Source: Cytospora piceicola (lineage: Eukaryota > Ascomycota > Sordariomycetes > Diaporthales > Cytosporaceae). From it: DNA of 64,000 bases. The notes under the pieces are model-generated. The model did not search any database. It saw only the letters and a program-made list of their open reading frames with translations, and had not been told where the DNA came from. Both the position numbers and the translations under genes were made by a program. Shown here in pieces: positions 23,426-34,113 of the stretch; positions within the stretch are counted from its first letter, which is position 1, and each line of letters starts with the position of its first letter. The stretch spans positions 372,001 to 436,000 of the forward strand of contig JALQBC010000020.1 of the NCBI GenBank assembly GCA_023375675.1, in the 5' to 3' direction.

Positions 23426-24884
23426 GTGGATCCAATCTTAGCAATCGGCACCGTCAGCTCAGTCCTAGGTATTTGCGAGCTCGTTAAAATTGCCACGTTG
23501 TCAGACCTCTCACCTCCGGGACAGGTACCGTACAGGAGTGCGGATTTGAAAGTGAACTTCGTTATCGGGCAGCTGTCAACTCTGAACACAGCCCTGAATC
23601 AGGTCACCTACATTTCGAAAAATAACTCTGATCTACCTCAGGATGCGCAACTGGTTCGAGTTTTCACAACATCTTGAGCGTGTGTCGAGGCGGTCATCAA
23701 ACCACAATAATCAAATCCCTCGATATTCTCCATGCAAAATACGACGAGTCCTGGCGTCGGATGTACAGAGAAGGCATATTTCATGACTATTTCGCAACTT
23801 TGCGATGGCTGGAAAACGAAATGGGGCAACGAATGGTTTAACCGGGACCTGGCGGCAAAAACGCAAGTATTGGTAGATTCTGGCATCCCGAGACAAGAGC
23901 TCTGCAGCGAATCCATGATACCGATTGTGGAGGATTTCTGGAATGACAGCCATGTGCGGGCAACACTGGAAGAGGCGCAGTTGGGCCCTTCGCCCCCCTG
24001 CAGCCGTGCCCGGGGGGGGCCCCCTCCACCTGACGGGCGCAGCTGCTTTCACTTATACAGTTGCAGCCACAACTTCTTTCGCTTGGATCACAGCGATCAG
24101 TGAGCTCTTCTCCTTTAATTAGTCATTACTTATACTCAACTGCGACTAATGGTTTCCTAGCTTTTTGAACTCGAGCAGTCGCATATTGAACTCCAATTAC
24201 GTTCCGTCCGTCCAAGATATCCTTTGGTCGTATACTCCAACCATTGGAATACATAAATCCAATTACCTCGTCAATGGTATCGCATATCAGTTTTTAGACG
24301 TTGGAGGCACACGATCTGAGCGAAAGAAATGGGATCATGCGTTCCATCAAAACATCCAAACGGTTGTATTCACAATAGACGTATCGTGCTACGATCGGGT
24401 CTCATGGGAGGATGGCAGTGATAACCGCATGCTGGATACATTCGCATTGTGGGAGCGTGTGGTCAACTCGGATCTGCTCACAAAGACGAATTTTGTCGTC
24501 ATGTTCATGAAAGAGGACAGGCTGACAAGAGCAAAGCTTACGAAATCTCCGATCACGACCATCTTCCCCGAAATGTCGGGTGACTCGAAAGACCCGGAAA
24601 GTGTCGCGCGATACATGGTCAGACACCTCAAGTCTATGATCATGGAGAAGCCAGACTGTAACCGCTCAATTCTGCTTTGCAGCGGGGGGAGCATAGGTCA
24701 GTCAACGACTGATCTGGCAGAAATTACCCTCGATGCGATTGAGCACGCTGCCTACCGGCAACAGCGGTTCGTCGAAGCCATGTACGGGGGCATGCCGCCC
24801 GGGGCCGGCGGGGCTGCCGGCCCCGACCCCCCCGCCCCCGGGCCTATACCGCGCCATGCGAAGTTCAAGTGGCGGTCGCACTGA
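23426..24884 (+). pseudogene. Atypical G-protein alpha-like gene, broken
   Basis: The first part (MDPILAIGTVSSVLGICEL, then SADLKVNFVIGQLSTLNTAL) is the N-terminal domain found in fungal atypical G-alpha and STAND proteins. A stop falls after VFTTS (about 23675). A second frame carries TIIKSLDILHAKYDESWRRMYRE, which in the family directly follows the P-loop; the P-loop itself and roughly 200 residues before it appear deleted. Another frame carries ESMIPIVEDFWNDSHVRATLE. From about 24157 the frame FLNSSSRILNSNYVPSVQDIL leads to switch II, DVGGTRSERKKW, with Thr replacing the catalytic Gln, and FMKED in place of the NKxD base-recognition motif. The C terminus ends in a foreign Gly/Pro-rich tail. 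Two GC-rich low-complexity tracts (about 23985-24040 and 24788-24856) interrupt it. A functional GTPase is very unlikely. Confidence 0.75.
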
Positions 24885-25219
24885 TGAGGTCGATGGAGGT
24901 TGTATATTGTCATGATAAAAGGAAAAAAGACCCCTGAAGATAATAGAAATGCTGTTCATGTATGGGCCCCCCTGGGAGGCCAATCTGGTGCCAGTGATTG
25001 TCCAAAACAGATGCTTATATTCAAGGGAGTGAAAGCTGAGGAAAACGAACCAGGTTACGGACGTGGGTTTGAAGGCCAAGGTCTCCCGGGCATCTCGGTG
25101 TTCATCCATTGCTGGCTTGTCTTTGGGTTGGTTTCTATAGCTTATACCTAAGCCCTTAATGGGCCACCTTCTTCTCGAAAATTGAAATCTATCATAAACT
25201 TCTCGTTTTACGCCCACGA

Positions 25220-26606
25220 GAGTACTACTAAGCCTTGGCTATTTACTTACTTAGTAAGTATCGTTAGGGCCAGTCATGAGGTTTATCATCGGGCTAGTAG
25301 TCTCGAAATTATGTCGATTGAATGAGGCGAGTCTGTTTATTACTCTACAGATAACAAATCCTACATCATATTTGATCACTTGTCAAGGAATTGAAGAGTG
25401 ATTGCAAGGCTACTTATGGTGGTAATCATCGAGGAAGGCGTTCTACTAAAGTGGCTGTTCTACTGTAGAGGTGTTTACCTAAGTAGTTTATCGCTTGTCC
25501 CGAGGAGTCTTCTGCTATGTACCGTCGGTTAACACAACGTGGCAACAGAACATCTATAGTCGAATATCTGGACGTAGCACATTGAAGGACCGCGGAGTTT
25601 CAAACCTTTAATTAGCAGCATCTAGCCACGCATTCGCAATAAGAGCCATGATAGGTCCGGTGCTTCCCAAGTGTGCAAATATATTCATCTGTATATAACC
25701 CGTGCAGAACTTATGCCCACATTAGTTCAGATATATATATCTAGTATATATCTGATTCTAATCTGCATGATGTGTTCCTCTGACTATTAGAGGCTTCCAC
25801 AATAAGAGACCTTGTAATATCGTTCAAGTACCTGTCTTCCAATAGATTCAGCTATTTCTCGACAACATGTTACCTACATATACGGCATTTTGAAGTAAAT
25901 TTCATGTTCCAATCTAACTCAGACCTACCACTTAGGTAGGCACTCAATCAGAGAAATGATTCAATTGCCAGAGCACTGTATATGTTGACTAATAGTACAC
26001 AATTCATTAATTACCTAGGCAAGTTAGCACATATGCCCAGGCCCCCACCTCCACCCGTGGGCAGACTCAAGTGCTGCACCACATCGTCCACACCGAGTTC
26101 ACCTAGGGCAGTTTTCTTTCCGATACTGTGCCCACTTCATGATACAGGGTTCCGCCAGTTGTATGATTCGCCTTGGATCCGGGGCCTTTCTGCGAACAGC
26201 CAGATATCCTGAGCCACACCACCATGTATCATTCTCGTCCCGGCCCTCCAAGATATCCAACTGCGTCATGGACTCGTGATGAAATCGCAGATATGCATCT
26301 CGAGCTTTTCTAGCGTCGTGATAGTCGTCCCCGACTCTGCGGGCACAAATAGGAAGATGGCCAATGTAACACAAGAGAACGCCTCTTGCTGAAGATTGCA
26401 GGCGGGGTTGCACGACGATATATGGACTGTCACCTCGGGTGTTGACTGGAGGCGAACAAGAGAGCATTTAAACCCCAGTCTCGGGATGACTGGTGTGAGC
26501 TCCAACCTTGGACGCAATCCTTCCTTTTTCCAGCCAAGCAGAACAATTTCAAGCCATATATCTTCCCAGGAACCACTCATCACTATTCTGTACTACCCAA
26601 GCCACC
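25220..26606. other. Gene-poor spacer
   Basis: About 1.4 kb of unique, moderately AT-rich sequence. Frames on the minus strand between 26099 and 26583 are open but have no recognisable domain and overlap the promoter side of the NTF2-like gene. No repeats or RNA genes seen. Confidence 0.45.
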
Positions 26607-27183
26607 ATGTCTCCCGTGATCCAGCCCGACGCCTGGCCTGACAGCATAACCGACCCAGACATTCGCCAGGTCCTGGAGACCTTCTACGAGCTGTCCAACT
26701 CGGCCAACTCGGCCAAGGATATCGACGCCAACGAGAAGGCCTTCGCGGACCTGTTCGACTCCGAGAAAGGGGTGTACCAGCTGGCCTCGAAGAAGGCCGA
26801 GGGGAGAGATGGTGAGTGAAACCTACCACCCTTGTGTGTGAGCATATCTAGGGACTGGCCAGGCCTAACCGGGAACGAACAGCCATCTTTGCCCTCCGCA
26901 AGGCTCTCTTCGCGTACATCCCCCGACGGGAGCACACGGTCCTCAAGGTGTTCACCCACGGCCAGGACCAGACGCAAATTGTGGTCCTGGGGAAGGTGGC
27001 GTATGGTCACCATGCGGGCCACGAGACGAGTGGAGACTGGGCCGCGAAGGTTGTGCTGACGAAGGCGGCGGGCGAGGTCAAGTTTCTGGAGGTTAACATC
27101 ATCGTGGTGAGTCCATCCCATCCCCCATATTCTGCCCCGCTGGCTTCTGATATCGTCATTAGGACACTGCGGCCCATAATTGA
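26607..27183 (+). CDS. NTF2/SnoaL-like superfamily protein
   Basis: Three exons (26607-26811, 26883-27106, 27163-27183) encode 149 residues; the last exon supplies only DTAAHN before the stop. The ATG sits in an ideal context, gccaccATG. The fold signature is that of the NTF2-like cone: an N-terminal helical segment (VLETFYELSNSANSAKDIDANEKAFADLF) followed by strand-rich sequence (TVLKVFTHGQDQTQIVVLGKVAY, then the WAAKVVLTKAAGEVKFLEVNIIV sheet in which long residues alternate). Fungal members of this group act as small-molecule dehydratases, isomerases or binding proteins, or have unknown roles. No signal peptide. No damage is seen, in contrast with its two neighbours, which are both relics. 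Confidence 0.7.
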
Positions 27184-27531
27184 TCTGGGCACCATTCATA
27201 TTGGGGGTGTTCTGAAGAGGTGCCCCGGAGGGCACCTGTCCGATCATTTGACAGGCCTCAGCAACGTCGGCCAGTATTGTGGGGGGAGGATCTCTCTGGC
27301 CCTGTGAGAGTAATATCGGTTTTTCCTTGCTCATGGGGATAGTGTTCAGCCATCTCACATATCCTCTTTGGAAACATGTAAAATACTGCACGCCTCACCG
27401 GTGACTAAGCTCCCTCCATCTAATTGCGTCCGTAAATCCACGTTTCGCCGTTCATCGTCTATACATCCTATGCGGATGCTCGTAGTGAACACTCCATCAA
27501 CCGTGGAACTGTATGTCACAAGCAGCTCTGC

Positions 27532-28360
27532 ATGCCCCCGCAGATGCCTCCTCTGCAACCCTCTTGGACAGGTTCACCATACACGGCATCTGATCACCCG
27601 CAGCCTCCACCAGAGGAGATCCTCGTCACTTCGGGATTGGGCACAGCCGATATCGTCTCTGTTCTAGATTCCACGGAGTCTCTCGGTGTGAGATACCGCA
27701 GCGTGGCTAAGCGTTTCATCACCACGGACGAGTTCCGCGCCTGGTGCCACCTCCCCGGCCTCCTGCGAGCTACTGATACAGAGCGATACCGACAGAGACA
27801 TGATCCAGGCCGGCTCCGCCCTCTCCCTCGTGTGCGCATCCATGATGCGGGGGTTGCGTAGCCAAGACAGGTTCGTCTCCATGGTCTTTTTCTGCCGGCA
27901 GCACATTGAGTCCGACGACATATCCGCCGGGCCGACTGCGATGTTACGGAGCTTGATCGCGCAGCTCCTTCGGCAGCAATTTACGGGCCATATTGTCAGG
28001 AAGCAAGAGGTTGGTCTGGAGGGTTTACGCAGCTGGGATATCGACGTACTGTGTCTCCTTTTCAAGTGGCTGGTAGGAAGTTTCTTACAGCCCAAGACGC
28101 TGGTCTGCGTGGTGGACGGAAGCGAGGCTTACGCAACTACCATGGACGAAGATGATCTACATAAGGTGATGGTTTGCTTGCTAGGTATCGAGAGGGAGCC
28201 AAGTCTCGTGCTGTTTGCGAAGGTTCTGGTCACGAGTACGGAAGCGGTGAGCGTGGAGCAGGACTTCAAGAAGAATGATTCACGCGTTCTTTTGATCCAG
28301 GGTGTTCTTTCGGGTGGCGACGAAGAGGATCGTGAGGATTCGTTGCAGTATCTTTCCTAG
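27532..28360 (+). pseudogene. STAND/NACHT-type ATPase fragment, frameshifted
   Basis: Two overlapping frames together resemble part of the large fungal STAND ATPases. The first ends FITTDEFRAWCHL; the second continues with CELLIQSDTDRDMIQAGS, then SMVFFCRQHIESDD, AMLRSLIAQLLRQ, LCLLFKWLVG and the Walker-B-like strand TLVCVVDGSE. The join near 27752-27770 needs a one-base shift, and no intron with proper GT-AG ends explains it. The C-terminal part that normally follows, and most of the N-terminal effector part, are absent. Known full-length relatives act in allorecognition and innate-like defence. This copy is best read as a truncated, inactive relic; a shorter product starting at 27800 could still be made but would lack the P-loop. 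Confidence 0.6.
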
Positions 28361-29711
28361 CCCTGGCACTGACAGAACATAAGCTGGGCCCCAGCTGTAG
28401 CTAGACTCTACATAGCACCTCTATCTGCTTCCTCACGACACCATAACGGTTTTTTTGTTGTTGTTTTTTTAATCTTCATTTCTTCAAAACACCTTTTCCT
28501 GAACAGCCATGTATAAGCTGCAGGGCTCCTATACTCGGTGAGGTCTTTGGTGTAAGTCTGAATATGCATAATTGCTTAGTGAGGAACATTTGAAGATCTT
28601 CAAGATGGAACAAATCTGTGATTTGCTGGGAAAAGAGTCTCGGCGCATGCATGATGTATTTTATTTCTTCACGAGAGTCAACTTCAGATCTTGCCTGTCT
28701 TGATAGTCCTCCCGAGATTTTCAGGGATCGCCAGGGCCGGGGCCGGATTGTGACCCCGGCCAGCGACTACACTACATAGCCAGCCTGCCAGGATAGCGTG
28801 AGCTGCAAATCACCTTCTTAGCTAATTGACAGAAACATCCTTGCTCAGAATCCCTGCTATCCTCTAACTATGTAATGTTCCTTGTTGCGCCTGTCGCAGG
28901 AGCCCCGCCAGGATTCGTGGACACATGCGCAATCTGATGCCGTCTGATGCGGTGCCGATGCCGATGTCGACGAGATCTGTACCTGAGTACTAAGTAAGTA
29001 GATTGACTCCGTAGCTCAAGTACGTATCCCATACCCAGGTACGCTTTAATGGTGTCTACCAAGGTACTTGAGTACATACTTGCTTAAGTAGGTACCTAGG
29101 TATGTAAGCTGGTAACCCAATGTAGTGTGTCAGTGAGGTGCTGCGCTTTGAACCTCACCCGTTGAACTATGAACTAAAGCCCGCCATCGAGAGGATCGAG
29201 AGGAGAGAAAGGACAAGAGAAGGAGCATCATGGAGACCGTGCGGGACCGTTGAAGGGACCAGTAAATTATACCTAGGCATTGAGTGATGGACAAAATCCT
29301 AGGTGCATCTGGAAGCCTGACTGTGAGAATCGTCGTCCTTCCTCCGGCCGCAGGACCCCGCAAGGTTGCGCAACCCAACCCACCAAAGTCCAGGAGGCAG
29401 TCCAGGCCAGTCCACCCCTGCCAAATCCCCCTCGGATCCACCTGGACACCCCCAAACATCTCGATTGACAGGCCCTGTTCCCTGCCCCAGGACTTTGGGC
29501 TTGGCGAGATCAAAAAGGCCAAGACCGCATAGATTCCCGCATACTAACCAACCAACCATTCTGCCCTACACTGTACCTGCCCTACCTACCGTGTGCATAT
29601 CTCACCTTCGGTATCTACATACACTACGTTCTTGACTAGTCAGTCGTCTAGTGTGTCTGTGTCGCATCCGGCGAGTTTGTCAGTTTGTCACCTGCTAGAC
29701 AGGTTTAGAAA

Positions 29712-29742
<31 letters not shown>

Positions 29743-30139
29743 AGAAATAGAGAGGTATGTAGGACCAACCAACCTCCTCATTACTGTACCGACCGGTTTC
29801 GTTCTCCTTCTAATTCTTTCCAATTTCTGACCGAATAGAGCATCAATCAATCAGCCTGACATTTGGCCCCTGCATCTTATCCCCTCCGACAACGACGCCG
29901 CCTGCATTATCCACCCGCTCGCCACAAATATCCTGAGCCATTCCTCAATTCTTCCGAGACGTCGCATTCGAAACAACCACGACCATCTTCTCGACGTCGC
30001 CCGTTCCTCGACGAACCCTTGCGCTGTCCATTGTCCCTGTCGAACCCGCCGCCGCATTGGTCAACACCCAATGTCCCTCGGTAGCTGTTGCTGATCTCTT
30101 ACTGCGGCGAGGGCTGAGCAGCTCCCCCAACTGCCCAAC
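28361..30139. other. Long spacer and probable leader of the GT32 gene
   Basis: About 1.8 kb without a supported gene. It holds a poly-T tract near 28450, several tacctaggta-type palindromic words around 29030-29105, and a GA dinucleotide microsatellite. The last 400 bp are C/T-rich, as usual for fungal 5' leaders upstream of the start at 30140. Confidence 0.5.
29709..29740. repeat. (GA)n microsatellite
   Basis: An almost perfect run of GA dinucleotides within the probable 5' leader of the glycosyltransferase gene. Confidence 0.85.
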
Positions 30140-31346
30140 ATGCTTAGCTTCAAGCGGGCCCTAATGGCCGCCGCCCTCTTCATAACTCTCTTCTACTTCC
30201 TAACGCGATCCCATGCGCCGGTGGCGCCATCGCTATCGATACAACAGGAAGATTACCTAACGAACGACAAACTGCCAGACTCCTCGAAACAGTCCTCATC
30301 GACAATAGACGAACCACAAAATGGAGGCAAGACCGCTGGCAAGGCAGGCGCTGGAGGCGCAGGGGAACCACCAGGGCAGAAGACGATGCAGGACATGTCC
30401 AAGATGTCGACCTACGAAAAGCTCGAATACCAGTATCCTTACGACGTCGAGTCCAAGTTCCCCGCATACATATGGCAGACATGGAAGTACACTCCGGCGG
30501 AGGGCAAATTCATCTTCCGGGAAGAGGAGGCTTCGTGGACCCAACACCACGAGGGCTTTATCCACGAGGTCATCACCGACGACGTGGCCGAGAACCTCAT
30601 CAAGCTCTTCTACGCCTCCGTCCCCGAGGTGCTCGAGGCCTACGATGCGATGCCCCTCCCCGTCCTGAAGGCCGACTTCTTCCGATACCTGATCCTCCTC
30701 GCGCGCGGCGGCGTCTACAGCGACATCGACACCGCGGCGCTCAAGTCCGCGGTGGAATGGGTGCCCGACTCGATCCCGCTCGAGACCATCGGCCTGGTCA
30801 TAGGCATCGAGGCAGACCCCGACAGGCCCGACTGGGCGGAGTGGTACAGCCGGCGGATCCAGTTCTGCCAGTGGACGATACAGTCCAAGCCCGGCCACCC
30901 CGTCCTGAGGGACGTCGTGGCGCGCATCACGGCAGAGACGCTCCGGAGGAAGAGGGCGGGCTCGCTTGTCAGCTTCCAGGACAAGAACGTCATAGAGTTC
31001 ACCGGGCCGGCGGTATGGACCGACACCATCTTTGAGTACTTCAACGACCCGCGGTACTTCGTCCTGAGCCCGAGCGAGGGCATGATCGACTGGCGGAACT
31101 TCACGGGCATGGAGGTCGCGAAGAAGGTCGGCGACGTCATAGTCCTGCCCATCACCAGCTTCTCGCCCGGTGTGCAGCAGATGGGGGCGAAGGAGGCGGA
31201 CGACCCGATGGCATTTGTGAGGCACGGCTTCCAGGGTGAGCATCCTCTATCACGTAGCATCTCTGCTGATTCAGACCCGACGACTGACACATTGTTTTTC
31301 AGGGACATGGAAACCCGAGAATGAGAGGCATATTGGTAAGAGATAA
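30140..31346 (+). CDS. GT32 (OCH1-like) mannosyltransferase
   Basis: Two exons (30140-31235 and 31303-31346) encode 379 residues. The protein is a type II Golgi membrane protein: a short cytosolic tail, an anchor at about residues 9-25 (LMAAALFITLFYFL), a Ser/Gly-rich stem to about residue 90, then the catalytic domain. The GT32 signatures are IWQTWK, the LKADFFRYLILLARGGVY block, and the metal-binding DxD at residues 195-197 (YSDIDTAA). The predicted splice gives a C-terminal GTWKPENERHIG, while reading through gives an unrelated tail. Family members add alpha-1,6-mannose to start outer N-glycan chains; whether this is the main OCH1 or a paralogue cannot be said. Confidence 0.88.
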
Positions 31347-31992
31347 GGGCAACTTCCTCTCGTCTCTTATTGCGTATAAACATTCTCTTAATTGTTTTAA
31401 CCACTTCGGACATGCCGAAACACCGAAACACCGAAACACTGCATGCGATTGGAGTCCAGGGTTCCCTTTCCTACCGCGTGTTTTTGCGAAATGGTGGCTA
31501 GAGAAAACGAAAAAAGCAGGGAAAGCCACTTTTGTTAATGTCATACCCATTGAAGGACGACCACGACCTTAGAAGAAAAATAATAGACGGCAGGATGAAT
31601 GAAGTCCAGGTGGTGAATTCTCCGACGGACCGTTTCCTCCATGCGCCCCCTCTCTCCCCTTCTCCAGGTGTTGCTTCGCTCTGGTGTGAGATACACGGAA
31701 GAAGGATGGGCAGATGAGTAGCAGTACCTCGTCTCCCGGCTCTTGTTTGTGAGTGACAACACAAGTTCTCTGGGTCTCCCAACTACAACCCCGCATTTCG
31801 GGGTTGGAGTGCATGTGAGTACGAATGTACCGATCCGTATACATGCATGCATGAAACTTGTCCTCGCTGTATTTTCCTCTGGCTTCCAGTTCATGGCTTT
31901 CCATGGCTTTCTCCCCCTCCTAATTCTGTGTACCTGTTATTTTCTTACAGTAGCTGCTATGCCCAGCCTGTCATCTGTCCTGCTTTGACCCG
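31347..31992. other. Intergenic spacer between GT32 and acyl-CoA synthetase
   Basis: About 650 bp with only short overlapping frames on both strands. No motif or repeat seen apart from three tandem ccgaaacac-like units near 31420-31440. It presumably carries the 3' end of the GT32 transcript and the promoter of the acyl-CoA synthetase gene. Confidence 0.45.
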
Positions 31993-34113
31993 ATGTCACC
32001 AACATCCGCCTCCAAATTCCTCCATGGGCTCAAGGTGGCCCGCATCCGTCAGTCAGGATGGACTTGTCGGAATATAAGAACTAAAGTCGTGTCTCGTTCT
32101 GTGATCCGCTCTCAAGCGAGACACTCAAGTCGCCTGGCCTACAGTATATCGCAAGGGCCCAGTGAACCGCCCCTCCTACCTCACACTGTTCCCGAGCACT
32201 TTGCCGAGATCGTCTCCAAGTATGGCGACAGACCGGCAGTGATATGCCGCTCTCCCACGGTCACCGGTGCTGCCGAAGAGGTGGCACTGAGCTATGCGGC
32301 TCTCGACTCGGCCTCGAACGCCCTGGCTCACTCGCTGCGGTCACTGGGCGTCAGGAAGGGAGACAGGGTGGCTGTCAAGCTGGGGAACACTGCTGAACAT
32401 GCTACCTTGACCTATGCTGTCTCCAAGCTGGGGGCGATCCTGGTGCCCCTGAACCCGACTTTCAATGCCGCCCAAGTCGCTGCTGCGCTCTCGCATCTGG
32501 GGGTTGAGGTCTTGGTCACCGCCGCTGTGGCTGACAGGGCGTATAAGCCGTGTCGAGGGCGGAGCAACCTGGAACTGCTGAGGAACTTAGTCCCGGATCT
32601 TGGGCGCAGTAGGATCGAGAGCCCACACGTGCCGACACTGAGGACGGTCATAGTGGTGGATAACACGGCATCTCATCCTGCTGTGGATTTCCGAGTGGAC
32701 GACTACCCTGCGCTCACTCCCTACTCAGCACTCATCCCATCAACGCGCCTCAGTGACAGCAGATCCGTGGACCCTGACTCTCCTCTGAGTCCGGACGAGA
32801 CTATCAATATCCAGTTCACATCAGGCACCACCTCTCATCCAAAGGCGGCTATGCTCTCCCATACCAGCATCCTCAACAACGGCTACCTTATTGCCAACCG
32901 CATGGGCCTCACCCCCTCCGACCTCATAGTTTGTCCCCCACCACTATTCCACTGCTTCGGCTGCGTCTTAGGGTACATGGCCACCGCCACCACCGGCGCG
33001 GCAATCCTCTTCCCCTCGCCGGCCTTCGACCCCCTCGCGAGCCTGAAGATGGCAGCCGACCACCGCGCCACGGGGCTCTACGGCGTGGCGACCATGTTCG
33101 TGTCCATGCTCGAGATCCTCGACAACAACAGCAGCAGCGAGCACCAGCTGCTCCCGCCCGGGGACGCCGCGCGGCTCCCCCTGCACCTGAGGACGGGCAT
33201 AGCGGCGGGGTCGTCGGTGCCCGAGTCGCTCATGCGCAGGCTGTACGACCGGCTGGGGCTGGGCGGGCTGGTCATCTGCTACGGGATGACGGAGACGAGC
33301 CCCGTCTCGTGCATGACGTCGCCGGCCGACCCGCCGGGGAGGAGGACCGGCAGCGTGGGGCGGGCGATGCCGCACACGCGGGTCAAGGTGGTCGACCCGG
33401 CGGACAGGCGCCGGGTGCTGCCCGCCGGGGAGCGCGGCGAGCTGGCCGCCAGCGGGTACCTCGTCATGCAGGGGTACTGGGGGGACGAGGGGAGGACGCG
33501 GGAGGTGCGGGTGCTGGAGCCGGACGTCGACGCCGGGCGGTCCGGCGGCGCCGTGGGCGAGCCGGCCGTGCGCGCCGACGGCGGGGGCGGCGGCGCCGCG
33601 GGGGGCGGGGGGAGGTGGTGGATGTACAGCGGGGACGAGGCGAGCATGTCCGAGGACGGGTACGTCTCCATCACGGGGCGCATCAAGGACCTGATCATCC
33701 GCGGGGGCGAGAACATACACCCGCTGGAGGTCGAGAACGCCCTCTTCCAGCACCCGCTCGTCGCCGAGGCCTCGGTGGTCGGCGTGCCGGACGAGAGGTA
33801 CGGGGAGGCGGTGTGCGCGTTCGTCGTGCCGAGGAGCGGCGTCGCGGCCGAGGGCGGGCCCGGCGAACCGTGGCGCGGGGGCCAGGGCCAGGGCCAGGGC
33901 CAGGGCCAGGGCTTCCCGGTCCTCCGGAAGGAGGACGTGCGGCAGTGGGTGCGGGACAAGCTGTCTGAGCACCTGGTGCCCAAGTTCGTGTTCTGGACCG
34001 AGGAGTACCCCAAGACGGCGAGCGGGAAGATCCAGAAGTACAGGCTGCGGGAGATCGCGAGGGAACTGGTGCGCACCTGTGCGGGGCCCGGGGGTATGGG
34101 GGGAAAAGTATGA
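31993..34113 (+). CDS. Acyl-CoA synthetase (AMP-binding enzyme, ACSF2-like)
   Basis: A single exon of 706 residues. The first about 55 residues are rich in Arg and Ser with almost no acid, which fits mitochondrial targeting. The AMP-binding signature FTSGTTSHPKAAMLSH is near residue 275, CYGMTETSPVSC near 435, and the hinge/A8 motif GRIKDLIIRGGENIHPLEVE near 562; the catalytic lysine motif PKTASGKIQK is close to the C terminus. These place it with medium-chain acyl-CoA ligases that activate fatty or aromatic acids. Two insertions are unusual: a Gly/Ala-rich linker (about 517-540) just before WMYSGDEASMSEDG, where the usual TGD is SGD, and a GQ-repeat loop (about 627-640). GC content is very high from 33.0 kb onwards, which creates many spurious open frames on other strands. 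Confidence 0.9.
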   Translation: MSPTSASKFLHGLKVARIRQSGWTCRNIRTKVVSRSVIRSQARHSSRLAYSISQGPSEPPLLPHTVPEHFAEIVSKYGDRPAVICRSPTVTGAAEEVALSYAALDSASNALAHSLRSLGVRKGDRVAVKLGNTAEHATLTYAVSKLGAILVPLNPTFNAAQVAAALSHLGVEVLVTAAVADRAYKPCRGRSNLELLRNLVPDLGRSRIESPHVPTLRTVIVVDNTASHPAVDFRVDDYPALTPYSALIPSTRLSDSRSVDPDSPLSPDETINIQFTSGTTSHPKAAMLSHTSILNNGYLIANRMGLTPSDLIVCPPPLFHCFGCVLGYMATATTGAAILFPSPAFDPLASLKMAADHRATGLYGVATMFVSMLEILDNNSSSEHQLLPPGDAARLPLHLRTGIAAGSSVPESLMRRLYDRLGLGGLVICYGMTETSPVSCMTSPADPPGRRTGSVGRAMPHTRVKVVDPADRRRVLPAGERGELAASGYLVMQGYWGDEGRTREVRVLEPDVDAGRSGGAVGEPAVRADGGGGGAAGGGGRWWMYSGDEASMSEDGYVSITGRIKDLIIRGGENIHPLEVENALFQHPLVAEASVVGVPDERYGEAVCAFVVPRSGVAAEGGPGEPWRGGQGQGQGQGQGFPVLRKEDVRQWVRDKLSEHLVPKFVFWTEEYPKTASGKIQKYRLREIARELVRTCAGPGGMGGKV
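33880..33912 (+). repeat. Hexamer repeat in coding sequence (ggccag)n
   Basis: Five to six copies of ggccag encode a Gly-Gln dipeptide run inside the C-terminal domain of the acyl-CoA synthetase. Confidence 0.9.

Noticed and set aside
26099..26583. Open frames on the minus strand upstream of the NTF2-like gene
   Set aside because: Up to 122 codons but no domain, two frames overlap one another, and they cover the likely promoter of the neighbouring intact gene.
30296..31431. Several long frames overlapping the GT32 gene, including 315 codons on the minus strand
   Set aside because: They are frame shadows of a GC-rich gene; their Arg/His/Leu-rich composition lacks any domain, while the plus-strand frame carries GT32 motifs.
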